Shown here piece after piece: positions 52,379-61,441 of a stretch of 64,000 nt of DNA. Both the position numbers and the translations under genes were made by a program. The notes beneath the pieces were generated by a model. It saw only the letters and a program-made list of their open reading frames with translations. It searched no databases and was not told the DNA's origin. How positions within the stretch are numbered: the stretch's first letter is position 1; every line of letters begins with the position of its first letter. This DNA is from RGIG6178 sp045118975 (GTDB lineage Bacteria > Bacillota_I > Bacilli_A > RFN20 > DUOF01), in NCBI GenBank assembly GCA_045118975.1, contig JBGVCT010000016.1, positions 100,572 through 164,571 of the forward strand, written 5' to 3'.

Positions 52379-53467
52379 ATGGGATTTATTAAAACAAACT
52401 TATTAAAAACAATTGAATGGTTAGATAATACTTCAAATACTATCGTTTATAGATTTCCTATGGATGGTAGACAAATTATGTATGGTTCTAAATTAACAGT
52501 TAGAGAATCACAAATCGCTATTTTTGTAAATAAAGGTCAAATTGCTGATATATTTGAGCCAGGTATGTATAAGCTAGAAACTTCTAACTTACCTATTTTA
52601 ACTCAATTATTCTCTTGGCCTTATGGATTCAAATCTCCATTTATGGCTGAAGTTTATTTCATTAATACTAAGCAATTTACAAATTTAAAATGGGGAACTA
52701 GCAATCCAATTGCTATGAGAGATAAAGAATTTGGTACTATCCGTATTAGAGGATTTGGTACTTATGCATTTAAAGTAGATAATCCAAAAGTATTCTTAAA
52801 TGAATTATTTGGAACTAACTCAACATTTAGAACTGAAGATGTAGCGCAATATTTAAAGAGTATGTTAGTACAAAGCTTCTCTGATTCAATTGCAGAAAGT
52901 AAAGTTGGTGCTTTAGATATGGCATGTAACTTAGTTGAATTTAGTGAAACAACTAAAGAAATTATTGAAGAGAAATTTACTGGTCTAGGATTAAAGCTTA
53001 CTAACTTTGTAATTGAAAATATTTCATTCCCAGAGCAAGTTGAAAAAGCTATTGACACAAGATCATCTATGGGTGTTTTAGGAGATACAATGGATACTTA
53101 TGTTAAGTATACTACTGCTACTGCAATTGCAGATGCTGCTAAAAATCAAGGTGAAACTGGTGGAATGGCTGGTGCTGGAGTTGGATTAGGTGCTGGAGTA
53201 GCTATGGCTAGTGTTATGAAAGATGCTTTATCTTCAGATAATAAGTCTGCTGGAGCAGCTCCTGTAGTAGCTCCTGTTGCAGCTGAGACTCCTAAAAAGA
53301 AAGTTAAATATTGTGGTGAATGTGGAGCAGAAATCGCTGCTTCTGCTAAGTTCTGTGATTCTTGTGGAGCTAAGCAAAAAGCTGCTGAAAAAGTATGTCC
53401 TACATGTGGGGCAAAACTAAAGGCAACTGCTAAGTTCTGTCCAGAATGTGGAAGCCAAGTTCAATAA
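52379..53467 (+). CDS. SPFH (Band 7) protein with C-terminal zinc ribbons
   Basis: 362 residues. No signal peptide. Residues 1-235 match the virion-core-like SPFH group, with YRFPMDGRQIMYGSKLTVRESQIAIFVNKG, GFGTYAFKV and NISFPEQVEKAID. A glycine-rich linker (about 258-285) leads to two zinc ribbons, CGECGAEI...CDSCG and CPTCGAKL...CPECG. SPFH proteins form membrane-associated rings or scaffolds. AGGAGG precedes the ATG. Paired with the TM protein at 51975. Confidence 0.85.
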   Translation: MGFIKTNLLKTIEWLDNTSNTIVYRFPMDGRQIMYGSKLTVRESQIAIFVNKGQIADIFEPGMYKLETSNLPILTQLFSWPYGFKSPFMAEVYFINTKQFTNLKWGTSNPIAMRDKEFGTIRIRGFGTYAFKVDNPKVFLNELFGTNSTFRTEDVAQYLKSMLVQSFSDSIAESKVGALDMACNLVEFSETTKEIIEEKFTGLGLKLTNFVIENISFPEQVEKAIDTRSSMGVLGDTMDTYVKYTTATAIADAAKNQGETGGMAGAGVGLGAGVAMASVMKDALSSDNKSAGAAPVVAPVAAETPKKKVKYCGECGAEIAASAKFCDSCGAKQKAAEKVCPTCGAKLKATAKFCPECGSQVQ

Positions 53468-53477
53468 TTAATAAAAA

Positions 53478-53510
53478 CAAAAGAGAGTTTGATAACTCTC
53501 TTTTTTTATT
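53478..53510. terminator. Bidirectional terminator
   Basis: AAAGAGAGTT pairs perfectly with AACTCTCTTT around TGAT. It ends the SPFH operon and the convergent methyltransferase gene. Confidence 0.9.
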
Positions 53511-54303
53511 TTCTAATTAAATTAAATTCATATATTTTGTATATTGATTCAGATATTTTACCACAATATAATCTATTAAATATAAACTTAGTTAATCCCT
53601 TCAATTCATTATCTTTTTTTCTTATAGGATAAGTATGAACGTGTGATAAATTCTCATTTAATAGAGCGAATTCAGTTTCATTATTTATGCCATATTGAAT
53701 TTTAGCTCCAACTTGATTTACAGGATTTTTAATTTTAGAGGCTTTAACGCCTTTTTTTGTATATGCATCAAATAATAAATGACAATTATTAAACTTGTTG
53801 TTTAACTCATTTAATAAGTTTTGAATTTCATCTTTTGATAAATACATTGTTAGTCCTTCCATAATTATTAAGATATTTTCACTAACTTCAATGTTATTAA
53901 TCCAATTCAAATCGCTTATTGAACTTCCTATCATCAGATAGTTATTTGATTCTTTATAAAAGTTTTTTCTTATATCAATTACATTTTCAAAATCAATATC
54001 ATACCACTTAAAATATGTCTCTTTAACTCTTAAGCATCTAGAATCTAAACCACATCCCAAATGAATTACAGTAGTATTATCGTTACATGAGAGATATTTG
54101 TTTGTTAATTCATCAATTAAAGATGCTCTTAAACTTAAAAACATCGATAGCCATTTAGATTGCTTCAATGATTTAAAATCAAAATCCACTTTAGATATTA
54201 CTTCTTCAGCTTTTTTGTCATTTAAAAGTATACCTTGTTTACTCATTTCAGCCTTTGCTAATAATGGTATAAATAGTGTTTTACTTTCATTTGTAAGATT
54301 CAT
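53506..54303 (-). CDS. SAM-dependent methyltransferase (LCM/TcmP-like)
   Basis: 265 residues. The SAM motif TVIHLGCGLDSRCLR (near 80-94) and IIMEGLTMYLS (post-motif strand) match the leucine carboxyl methyltransferase family, whose bacterial members modify small molecules or polyketide-like products. The N-terminal helix bundle precedes the Rossmann fold as expected. Substrate unknown. Its start has only a weak ribosome site (AAGTGAAAAAAG). Monocistronic. Confidence 0.85.
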   Translation of the reverse strand: MNLTNESKTLFIPLLAKAEMSKQGILLNDKKAEEVISKVDFDFKSLKQSKWLSMFLSLRASLIDELTNKYLSCNDNTTVIHLGCGLDSRCLRVKETYFKWYDIDFENVIDIRKNFYKESNNYLMIGSSISDLNWINNIEVSENILIIMEGLTMYLSKDEIQNLLNELNNKFNNCHLLFDAYTKKGVKASKIKNPVNQVGAKIQYGINNETEFALLNENLSHVHTYPIRKKDNELKGLTKFIFNRLYCGKISESIYKIYEFNLIRK

Positions 54304-54371
54304 CTTTTTTCACTTCCATTTAAAGTGATTTTATCACTAGGATACAATAAAAACAATGATAAGAAGTAAAT

Positions 54372-54398
54372 AAAAAAGTTGAACTTAATGTTCAACTT
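54372..54398 (-). terminator. Minus-strand terminator
   Basis: AAGTTGAAC pairs with GTTCAACTT around TTAAT; on the minus strand the U-run follows (54372-54377). It ends the pyrophosphatase gene, whose stop codon touches it. Confidence 0.85.
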
Positions 54399-54732
54399 AT
54401 TCTCTTATAATAATAGATTCAAAATATTGCTCTTGGAATTCTGTTAGGGCTCTAATTTGTTCGTCTGTATAATTTCTTCCATCTTTCATTACAACTAATT
54501 TGTCATCATTGTCACTAGTTCTATGAATAATTGCAATAACTTTTCCTGTGAATTCATCTAGTGGTTTGTGTTCACCTAAAACATAGGCATCAAGTTCTTC
54601 TCCATCTCCAGAAACAGTTCCTGGTATATATCCATAGTTAACAGGATATATAAATCCATGATTTGGATGTTTGCATCCTAATGGCCTGTCCATTTTGACA
54701 GTTACAATTTTATTTAAGTATTCCTTGCTCAT
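54397..54732 (-). CDS. Short inorganic pyrophosphatase-like protein
   Basis: 111 residues. Family I pyrophosphatase pieces: KMDRPLGCKHPN, YPVNYGYIPGTVSGDGEELDAYVLG with the metal aspartates, and NDDKLVV. The total is well below the usual 165-180 residues, since the N-terminal strands are missing; still, the active-site acids are kept. It would hydrolyse pyrophosphate. GGGTGAT supports ATG 54732; the upstream 15 codons to 54777 are an extension of the frame only. Confidence 0.8.
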   Translation of the reverse strand: MSKEYLNKIVTVKMDRPLGCKHPNHGFIYPVNYGYIPGTVSGDGEELDAYVLGEHKPLDEFTGKVIAIIHRTSDNDDKLVVMKDGRNYTDEQIRALTEFQEQYFESIIIRE

Positions 54733-54790
54733 TTTATCACCCATTCCTTTTATACAACATCTATATTTCAAATTCAATATATTTATCTTT

Positions 54791-54824
54791 TATTAAAAGA
54801 AGTTGAATATGAATTCAACTTCTT
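54791..54824 (-). terminator. Minus-strand terminator
   Basis: AAGAAGTTGAAT pairs perfectly with ATTCAACTTCTT around ATGA; on the minus strand TTTTAATA follows. It ends the cupin gene. Confidence 0.85.
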
Positions 54825-55158
54825 ATTTTGTCCTGATAAATACTGCTTCAAATGTTATATCGCCAGTATTTCTTTGTTCATGATATTCACCAAGTGGAAA
54901 TACAAAGAAATCACCTTCATGAAATTCATATTCACCATCTTCATCTCTTACAATACCATTTCCTTTTAAAACATACATAAATTCATTACAATCATCATGT
55001 TTATGCCATTCAAAAACACCACCAGCTTTAAGCCAACCATGAGTTATTCCTTGAATATTTTTTACTTCATCATTAGCAATGAATAGTTTTCTGCTTCCTG
55101 CTCCATCGTGAGCTGGTTCTAATTTAACATCATTCCATGCTTTCTTTATTACTCTCAT
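54823..55158 (-). CDS. Cupin-domain protein
   Basis: 111 residues, single cupin barrel. The metal motif GGVFEWHKHDDCNEFMYVLKG (two His, one Glu) and the second motif GDFFVFPLGEYHEQ (third His) are complete. Small cupins of this kind bind metal and may be sensors, isomerases or dioxygenases; substrate unknown. GGTGA lies before ATG 55158. It is the first of a minus-strand pair with the pyrophosphatase, separated by its own terminator. Confidence 0.85.
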   Translation of the reverse strand: MRVIKKAWNDVKLEPAHDGAGSRKLFIANDEVKNIQGITHGWLKAGGVFEWHKHDDCNEFMYVLKGNGIVRDEDGEYEFHEGDFFVFPLGEYHEQRNTGDITFEAVFIRTK

Positions 55159-55315
55159 CTTAATCACCGTAAATAGTATATCATATAGTTATACAAGATT
55201 AATAGCGTATTAAAAAAAGATTATTAATAATTTTATAAATATTTTGAACGTTATGGTAACAATAAAAAATATTTGTGCTAAAATGTGGTTTCAAGTATAT
55301 GGAGGGTTGCTTTAT

Positions 55316-56197
55316 ATGATAGATTTACATATGCATACTATATATTCTGATGGGACAGATGAAGTTAAAGAAATATTAAAAAAAGCTAATGATTTAAATA
55401 TAGAAGTAATTAGTATTACAGATCACAATAGTGTAAAGGCATATTTAGAAATGGAAAATAACCCGAAACTAAGAAGTTTATTTAAAGGAAATATTATAAA
55501 TGGATGCGAATTTACTACTAGTTATAAATCACAATTAATAGAAGTTTTAGGATATGGCATTGATTATAAAATAATTGATAAGTATCTTGAAAAATATTAC
55601 TCAGTTGATGGGATAAATTATTATTCTAATACTATGTATAACAGAATAGTAGATAAACTATTGTCTCTTGGATACACATTTAATTTGCCAAAAGTTAAAG
55701 ATAGAAAATTCAATACAGAGTTTTTTAATGGCGAGATATTTAATGAATTAATGAAATATGAGGAAAATATCATCTCTTTAAAAAAGGAACATTTAACTAC
55801 TTTTTCTGCCTTTTTCAGAAAGGGCATAACTAATCCTAAAAGTAAGTTTTTCGTGGATTCAAGCGATTTAAAACCATCATTAAAGGAAATTATTGATATT
55901 ATACATAAAGCTGGAGGTAAGTCATTTTTAGCACATCCATATCAATATGCTGTAGAGGATATGCATTCGTTTTTAAGTGAATTAACTTCTAATTATAATA
56001 TAGATGGTATTGAATGTTATCACACAACATTTTCTAAAAAGGAATCTGATACTCTAGTTGAGTATGCAAAAAATAATAATTTGTGTATATCTGGAGGTAG
56101 TGATTATCATGGTAGAAATAAAATAAATCATGATTTAGCAAGAGGTAATGGTAATTTAAATATTAGTAAAGATATTTTAAAAGATTGGAAAATATAA
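55316..56197 (+). CDS. PHP-domain phosphoesterase
   Basis: 293 residues. The opening MIDLHMHTIYSDGTD has the PHP metal histidines. ITDHNSV, GCEFTT, FLAHPYQY and the final GGSDYHG provide the remaining ligands of the trinuclear site. Family members hydrolyse phosphoesters such as oligonucleotides, pAp or nucleoside 3',5'-bisphosphates; substrate unknown. Earlier in-frame codons from 55244 exist, but GGAGGG at 55301-55306 fits ATG 55316. The only plus-strand gene in this block. Confidence 0.9.
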   Translation: MIDLHMHTIYSDGTDEVKEILKKANDLNIEVISITDHNSVKAYLEMENNPKLRSLFKGNIINGCEFTTSYKSQLIEVLGYGIDYKIIDKYLEKYYSVDGINYYSNTMYNRIVDKLLSLGYTFNLPKVKDRKFNTEFFNGEIFNELMKYEENIISLKKEHLTTFSAFFRKGITNPKSKFFVDSSDLKPSLKEIIDIIHKAGGKSFLAHPYQYAVEDMHSFLSELTSNYNIDGIECYHTTFSKKESDTLVEYAKNNNLCISGGSDYHGRNKINHDLARGNGNLNISKDILKDWKI

Positions 56198-56229
56198 AAA
56201 CTCTAACACAATGTATTAGAGTTTTTTTC
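56196..56229. terminator. Bidirectional terminator
   Basis: AAAAACTCTAA pairs with TTAGAGTTTTT around a 9-nt loop, serving the PHP gene and the convergent hydrolase gene. Confidence 0.85.
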
Positions 56230-56810
56230 TATTTTATTAATTCGTTTATTAAATCTACTAATTCAGGAATTTGTTTTATATTATGATATCCATCAAAGTG
56301 ATTATAATTCTCAAGATATATTCCTTTTGCTCCAGTATCATTTATGAATCTAGAAAACTTTTCTAAATTATTATCATCTTCATCTGAGTAAAAACAGTAT
56401 TTATTAGTAATATTGTTTTTTACATATTCAAATACATCACTAGTTACATATGATTGTTTTTTAACCTCTACAATATAGTCATTTCTATTAGAGGGATATT
56501 CATAAACAGCACCCGGAGCAACTGCTATATATGCTTTAGGAATAAAATTTGTTTCTTTAGCGAATCTAGTAAAATAGGCGTTGCCAATTGAATGCGCTAC
56601 AACAAGGGTATTGTTATTTAAACTATTATTTTCTAAATATGGTAATAGTATTTCTTTAAATTTTACATATCTAGATTCTGCTCTTATTGGAAAATTAGGC
56701 ATTGTAACAGAAATTCCCTTAGCCTCAAATTTTTCTTTGATATCTTTACCCCATATTTCTAGGGTATCTCCATTAAGTGAATGAAGTATAAATATATTTG
56801 TTTTATTCAT
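56229..56810 (-). CDS. Alpha/beta hydrolase, RBBP9/YdeN-like
   Basis: 193 residues. The nucleophile elbow AHSIGN (Ser about 75), FYSDEDD (acid) and YNHFDGY (His) form the triad; the opening IFILHSLNGD is typical of the RBBP9/YdeN group of serine hydrolases. Natural substrate unknown. It begins 15 nt after pdp on the minus strand, so the two are probably cotranscribed. Confidence 0.85.
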   Translation of the reverse strand: MNKTNIFILHSLNGDTLEIWGKDIKEKFEAKGISVTMPNFPIRAESRYVKFKEILLPYLENNSLNNNTLVVAHSIGNAYFTRFAKETNFIPKAYIAVAPGAVYEYPSNRNDYIVEVKKQSYVTSDVFEYVKNNITNKYCFYSDEDDNNLEKFSRFINDTGAKGIYLENYNHFDGYHNIKQIPELVDLINELIK

Positions 56811-56825
56811 GACTATTATTCTCCC

Positions 56826-58109
56826 TTATAAAATCTTATAGATTTCTTTGTAGTCAGTATTCATCTTAGTAGAGGTGTGAATAGAATTTTTAAATTCATT
56901 TATAGTGGTATCATTCAAACTTCCATCGCTATATATTGTAAACAATAAATCGCCCTCATTGATGTAATCATTGATCTTTTTGTGAATTGAAAAGCCAACA
57001 TCATAGTTGATTTGTTGCTCTTTATATTTTCTTCCTCCACCTAATTCTACTAGCATATTACCTAAATCAAGAGTATCTATTTTTGTAATATATCCAGTTT
57101 TATTTGAACGTATTTCAGTTATGGTTAAGTTATTATCAATGGTGATTGGTAAAGAACCATGTTGAGCGTTTACCATATCTAGTAATTTTTGATATGCTTC
57201 ACCAGACTCTATTTTTCCTTTTATTAATTTATCTAAGTCAGTATCAACTGGATATAAATTAGTTTCTTTTATAAATATTTTACATATTTCAATACATATG
57301 TTTTCTAAATCTTTAGGGCCTTTGCCAAGAAGAGTATCAATAGATTCTTGGACTTCTAATTTGTTACCAATATTGTAACCTAGTGGTTCATCCATGCTAG
57401 TGATGATAGCTCTAACTTTAACTCCACAAGATTCACCAATTTTAATCATTAATTTAGAGGCTTTTAGTGCTTCTTTTTTTGTTTTAAAGAATGCTCCATT
57501 ACCAACTTTTACATCAAGGCATATTACATCGCTACCAAGAGCAATCTTTTTAGACATGATAGATGATGCTATTAAAGGAAGTGAATCAACAGTTCCTGTA
57601 ACATCTCTTAGAGCGTATAATTTTTTATCTGCTAGAGCGATTTCACTACTTTGAGAGATAATTGCACATCCAACTTCATTTACTTGCTTAACAAAATCTT
57701 TTTCTTCTACTTCAGTTTGAAATCCTGTAATAGAATCTAGTTTATCAATTGTACCACCAGTGTGTCCTAACCCCTTACCAGACATTTTTGCTACTTTAAA
57801 TCCAAGAGAGGCAAGTAATGGCACTAAAACAAGAGAAGTTTTATCTCCAACTCCTCCAGTTGAGTGTTTATCTACTTTAATTCCTTCAATTTGACTTAAA
57901 TCAAACATTTTACCACTATTTATGATGGCTTTAGTTAAATTAAATGTTTCTTTTTCACTCATCCCATTTAGTCTTATAGCCATAAGAAGTGAACTAGCTT
58001 GATAGTCTTTTATTGATCCATCGCAATAACCTTTAACAAAGAAATCTATTTCTTTTTTTGTTAACTCTTTTTTTGTTTTCTTTTTATTTATAATTTCAAC
58101 GATTGTCAT
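56826..58109 (-). CDS. pdp: Pyrimidine-nucleoside phosphorylase
   Basis: 427 residues. The family signatures KHSTGGVGDKTSLVL (phosphate binding), SGKGLGHTGGTIDKLDSI and GNMLVELGGGRKYKE are intact. It splits uridine, thymidine and deoxyuridine with phosphate, feeding pyrimidine salvage. GAGGTG precedes ATG 58109; the frame extends three codons upstream. First gene of the minus-strand pair with the hydrolase. Confidence 0.95.
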   Translation of the reverse strand: MTIVEIINKKKTKKELTKKEIDFFVKGYCDGSIKDYQASSLLMAIRLNGMSEKETFNLTKAIINSGKMFDLSQIEGIKVDKHSTGGVGDKTSLVLVPLLASLGFKVAKMSGKGLGHTGGTIDKLDSITGFQTEVEEKDFVKQVNEVGCAIISQSSEIALADKKLYALRDVTGTVDSLPLIASSIMSKKIALGSDVICLDVKVGNGAFFKTKKEALKASKLMIKIGESCGVKVRAIITSMDEPLGYNIGNKLEVQESIDTLLGKGPKDLENICIEICKIFIKETNLYPVDTDLDKLIKGKIESGEAYQKLLDMVNAQHGSLPITIDNNLTITEIRSNKTGYITKIDTLDLGNMLVELGGGRKYKEQQINYDVGFSIHKKINDYINEGDLLFTIYSDGSLNDTTINEFKNSIHTSTKMNTDYKEIYKIL

Positions 58110-58214
58110 AAACAACACCTCAATTTTATTATAATATAAAATTCAATTATTGATATCTTTAGTTAGTCTTTAATTTATTAAATAAATTGATTATAATAGT
58201 TCAAGGTGATGTAA

Positions 58215-59531
58215 ATGGAATATTTAGACTATCTAAAAACCATTTTAAATGATGAAGAACTAAATCAACTTGAAGAAGCCTATAACAAGGAAGGTTTAAA
58301 TGGTTTAAGGGTTAATTTGCTAAAAGCTAGTGAAGATAAAATTAGCGAATATTTTTCATTTACAAAGAAACATCCTTTTGTAAAAGAGGCATTTATTTAT
58401 GATAATAATATAAGACCTGGTAAGGATCCTTTATTTAGTGCAGGAGCTTATTATATTCAAGAGCCAAGTGCTATGATGCCAGCATTTTTACTAGAGATAA
58501 ATGAAAATGATAGAGTTTTAGATTTATGTGCTGCTCCTGGTGGTAAAAGTAGTCAAATACTATCTAAACTTAATAATACAGGTATATTAGTTAGTAATGA
58601 CATTAGTAATAAAAGAGCGATGATATTAAGTGAAAATATTGAAAGAATGGGAGCTAAAAACGCTTATGTTTTGAATGAGGAAATTGACAATATAGAAAGT
58701 AAATTTTATGGCTTTTTTGATAAGGTAGTTTTAGATGCTCCATGTAGTGGTATGGGAATGTTTAGAAAGAACAAGGAAGTAAAAGATGATTGGACATTAA
58801 ATAAGGCTCTTTCTTTATCAGAAACCAATAAGAAATTAATATTGCAAGCTTATAATTGTTTAAAAGAAGGTGGAGTAATGGTTTATTCTACTTGTACTTT
58901 TACAAAAGAGGAAGATGAGGATGTCATCAGTTATTTGTTGGATAATACTAATGCTAGTATTGTGAAAATATTTAATGATGATAGTTTCTATCCTTCAAGT
59001 GTAGAGGGAGCAATTAGATTATATCCATTTAAGTTTGAAGGAGAAGGGCATTTTATTTGTCTTATAAAGTGTAATGATATTCATGACTCTAGAATAAAAA
59101 AAGGCAATAAGTATGCTACTAATAGAGAAATTAATTTATATAGAGAATTCGAAAAAGAAAATTTAAATATTAAATTAGAGGGATATTTTATCAAAATGGG
59201 TGATGATTTACATTACTTGAAAGAAGACTATTTTTCTTTGGATAGACTTAGGGTTATAAGAAATGGGGTCCATTTAGGTACTATAAAGAAAGATAGATTT
59301 GAACCTAATCATGCGTTTGCCATGTCACTAAAAAAAGAAGAGGTAAAAAGATATGTTAGTTATGATCATTTAAGCAATGAAGCAGACGATTATTTAAAAG
59401 GAATGACTCTAGAAACAAAAAATAATAAAGGATATGTACTTGTTTGTATAAATGATATTAGTGTTGGCTGGGGTAAGGATGATGGTAGAATTATTAAGAA
59501 TTTATATCCTAAAGGATTAAGAGTGAATTAA
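58215..59531 (+). CDS. rsmF: RsmF-like rRNA cytosine-C5 methyltransferase
   Basis: 438 residues. NOL1/NOP2/Sun fold: CAAPGGKSSQI (SAM binding), DAPCSGMGMFRKN with a catalytic Cys and YSTCTF with the second Cys. The extra C-terminal part with RsmF-type domain and PUA-like end (YVLVCINDISVGWGKDDG...NLYPKGLR) marks RsmF (YebU) rather than RsmB. It methylates cytosine in 16S rRNA. AAGGTGATG precedes the ATG. A TATAAT lies about 23 nt upstream. tmcAL follows after 10 nt. Confidence 0.92.
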   Translation: MEYLDYLKTILNDEELNQLEEAYNKEGLNGLRVNLLKASEDKISEYFSFTKKHPFVKEAFIYDNNIRPGKDPLFSAGAYYIQEPSAMMPAFLLEINENDRVLDLCAAPGGKSSQILSKLNNTGILVSNDISNKRAMILSENIERMGAKNAYVLNEEIDNIESKFYGFFDKVVLDAPCSGMGMFRKNKEVKDDWTLNKALSLSETNKKLILQAYNCLKEGGVMVYSTCTFTKEEDEDVISYLLDNTNASIVKIFNDDSFYPSSVEGAIRLYPFKFEGEGHFICLIKCNDIHDSRIKKGNKYATNREINLYREFEKENLNIKLEGYFIKMGDDLHYLKEDYFSLDRLRVIRNGVHLGTIKKDRFEPNHAFAMSLKKEEVKRYVSYDHLSNEADDYLKGMTLETKNNKGYVLVCINDISVGWGKDDGRIIKNLYPKGLRVN

Positions 59532-59541
59532 GGAGGTAATT

Positions 59542-60705
59542 ATGAAGGCTGTTGGTATAGTAGTTGAATATAATCCATTTACTAATGGACATAAATATCA
59601 CTTAGAAAAAACTAAGGAATTAACTAAGGATGATGTAGTAGTGGGGGTTATGTCTTCGTTTTTTGTGCAAAGAGGAGAACCTAGTATAGTTTCTAAAGAA
59701 GAAAGAGTAAAAATGGCTTTAGATATGGGCGTGGATTTGCTTGTGGAATTACCTACAATATATTGTGTTGAATCTAGTGATTTCTTTTGTAAGTATTCTT
59801 TGAGTATTTTAAATAAATTAAAGGTGAATTCAATTTGCTTTGGTAGTGAAACAGGTGATACAAAAGACTTTTTAGATAAGTATAGTGAGACTCAAATAGT
59901 TCAACCACATTTAGATTTTTTAGTATCTGATTTAATGGATGAGGGAATGAGTTATCCTTGTGCGATGTCTAAAGCGTTAGAAATAATGGACTCTTTTAGA
60001 GCAGAAACTCCTAATGATATTTTAGGCCTTGGTTATTATAAAGAGATTAAAAGTAATAATTATCCAATAGAGATTTTTACTTATAAAAGAGAAAATAATT
60101 ATAATAATGATTCTATCCAAGGAAATAGTGTTAGTGCTAGTGCTTTAAGAAAAGAGATAAAAGAAAATAGGGATATTACTACATTTACTCCTTGTTATGA
60201 AAATATAAATAAAGCGGATAAACATTATCTTGATGATTATTTTGAATTTTTGAAATATAAGTTACTTACTACAAGTAGCGAGGAGTTAACTTCTATTCAT
60301 CTAGTTAATGAGGGTATTGAAAACTTATTTAAAAAGCAAATAATTGAATCTAGTAATATGGAAGAGTTTATAAATAAATGTGTATCTAAAAGATATACTT
60401 TTGCTAGGATTAAAAGAACTATTGTACATATTTTATTAAATACCAAAAAAGACTTTGCAAAAGAGATATTAAGTAAGGATATAACTTACATTAGAATATT
60501 AGGAATCAATAAAAAAGGACAAGAATATCTAAATGAAATAAGAAAAGATGTAGAAGTACCTATATTAAGTAAATTTAGAGGTAATGCTTATCCTGTATTA
60601 CAATTTGAAAAGCAAGCTAATTTAGTTTACAATATTGCAAAATCTCAAGATATAATTAATCTTGAATATAGCAAAGAACATTATTTATATCCAATAAGAA
60701 AATAA
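59542..60705 (+). CDS. tmcAL: tRNA(Met) cytidine acetate ligase
   Basis: 387 residues. The opening VGIVVEYNPFTNGHKYHL holds the nucleotidyltransferase HxGH-type motif; FVQRGEPSIVSKEERVKMAL and the later ISASALRKEI-like segment (NSVSASALRKEI) match TmcAL (YlbM), which makes N4-acetylcytidine at the wobble base of elongator tRNA-Met. GGAGGTAATT precedes the ATG. It is cotranscribed with rsmF. Both modify RNA used in decoding. Confidence 0.93.
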   Translation: MKAVGIVVEYNPFTNGHKYHLEKTKELTKDDVVVGVMSSFFVQRGEPSIVSKEERVKMALDMGVDLLVELPTIYCVESSDFFCKYSLSILNKLKVNSICFGSETGDTKDFLDKYSETQIVQPHLDFLVSDLMDEGMSYPCAMSKALEIMDSFRAETPNDILGLGYYKEIKSNNYPIEIFTYKRENNYNNDSIQGNSVSASALRKEIKENRDITTFTPCYENINKADKHYLDDYFEFLKYKLLTTSSEELTSIHLVNEGIENLFKKQIIESSNMEEFINKCVSKRYTFARIKRTIVHILLNTKKDFAKEILSKDITYIRILGINKKGQEYLNEIRKDVEVPILSKFRGNAYPVLQFEKQANLVYNIAKSQDIINLEYSKEHYLYPIRK

Positions 60706-60733
60706 GAATCCAAAAAATAGGATTCTTTTTTTA
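60704..60733 (+). terminator. Terminator of the rsmF-tmcAL operon
   Basis: AAGAATCC pairs with GGATTCTT around eight bases, then a T-run. The TAA stop overlaps its left end. Confidence 0.85.
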
Positions 60734-60763
60734 TTTATAGCATATAGTTACTTAGGTGAATAT

Positions 60764-61423
60764 ATGAAGAAACTATTAATTGTTTTAATAATGACATTTT
60801 GTCTTTCGGGGTGTAAGGGGAGTTATATAGATGCATATAATATGATAGATAAAGTTAATACTGTCGGGGAAGAAGAAACTTTCAATGATGTGTATATAAA
60901 AGGGATTAATTATAACAAAGAAGAAGAAACTAACTATATTTTTAAAAAGGAGAATGATAATTATTATATCGAAATAGATGGAGTTAAGACCTATATTATA
61001 AGTAATAATAATGCTTATCATGTATACACAAATGATATGAAACATTATAAAACGGAAGAAAATATAGGGGATATTTTAAAAGTGTATTTAACTATAAACA
61101 CAATAAATCCATCCCTTAATGATACTCATATAAATATCGCAAATCATTTAAGAAATTTACTAGGATTGTGCCAAGAAAATAAAGCTGTTTGTAAGATAGA
61201 AAAAGATCTATTTAATAAGATGAATATTGAGATTATTCAAGAGAGTGAGATGTCTCAAAGGATAAGTGTATATATGATAGATAATGGAAAAATAAAATAT
61301 GTAAGTAGTGAATATAAGGAAGATGGTATATATTTAAAAACGGTATTAGAATTTGATTATGGTAAACAAAAAATAGAAAACATTGATAAAAGTAAGTATG
61401 AAATAGTAAATGAAAACTCCTGA
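60764..61423 (+). CDS. Predicted lipoprotein, unknown
   Basis: 219 residues. Signal peptide with lipobox LSGC (Cys about residue 17). The mature part alternates beta strands and charged turns (YIEIDGVKTYIISNNNAYHV) as in LolA/LppX-like or DUF-type lipid-binding lipoproteins, but I recognise no family. AGGTGA precedes the ATG. The TGA stop is in the stem of the terminator. It lies alone between the tmcAL terminator and a convergent protease gene. Confidence 0.78.
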   Translation: MKKLLIVLIMTFCLSGCKGSYIDAYNMIDKVNTVGEEETFNDVYIKGINYNKEEETNYIFKKENDNYYIEIDGVKTYIISNNNAYHVYTNDMKHYKTEENIGDILKVYLTINTINPSLNDTHINIANHLRNLLGLCQENKAVCKIEKDLFNKMNIEIIQESEMSQRISVYMIDNGKIKYVSSEYKEDGIYLKTVLEFDYGKQKIENIDKSKYEIVNENS

Positions 61424-61441
61424 ATTTCAGGAGTTATTTTT
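61413..61441. terminator. Bidirectional terminator
   Basis: AACTCCTG pairs with CAGGAGTT around AATTT, flanked by A- and T-runs. It ends the lipoprotein gene, whose TGA (61421-61423) is in the stem, and the minus-strand protease gene. Confidence 0.85.
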
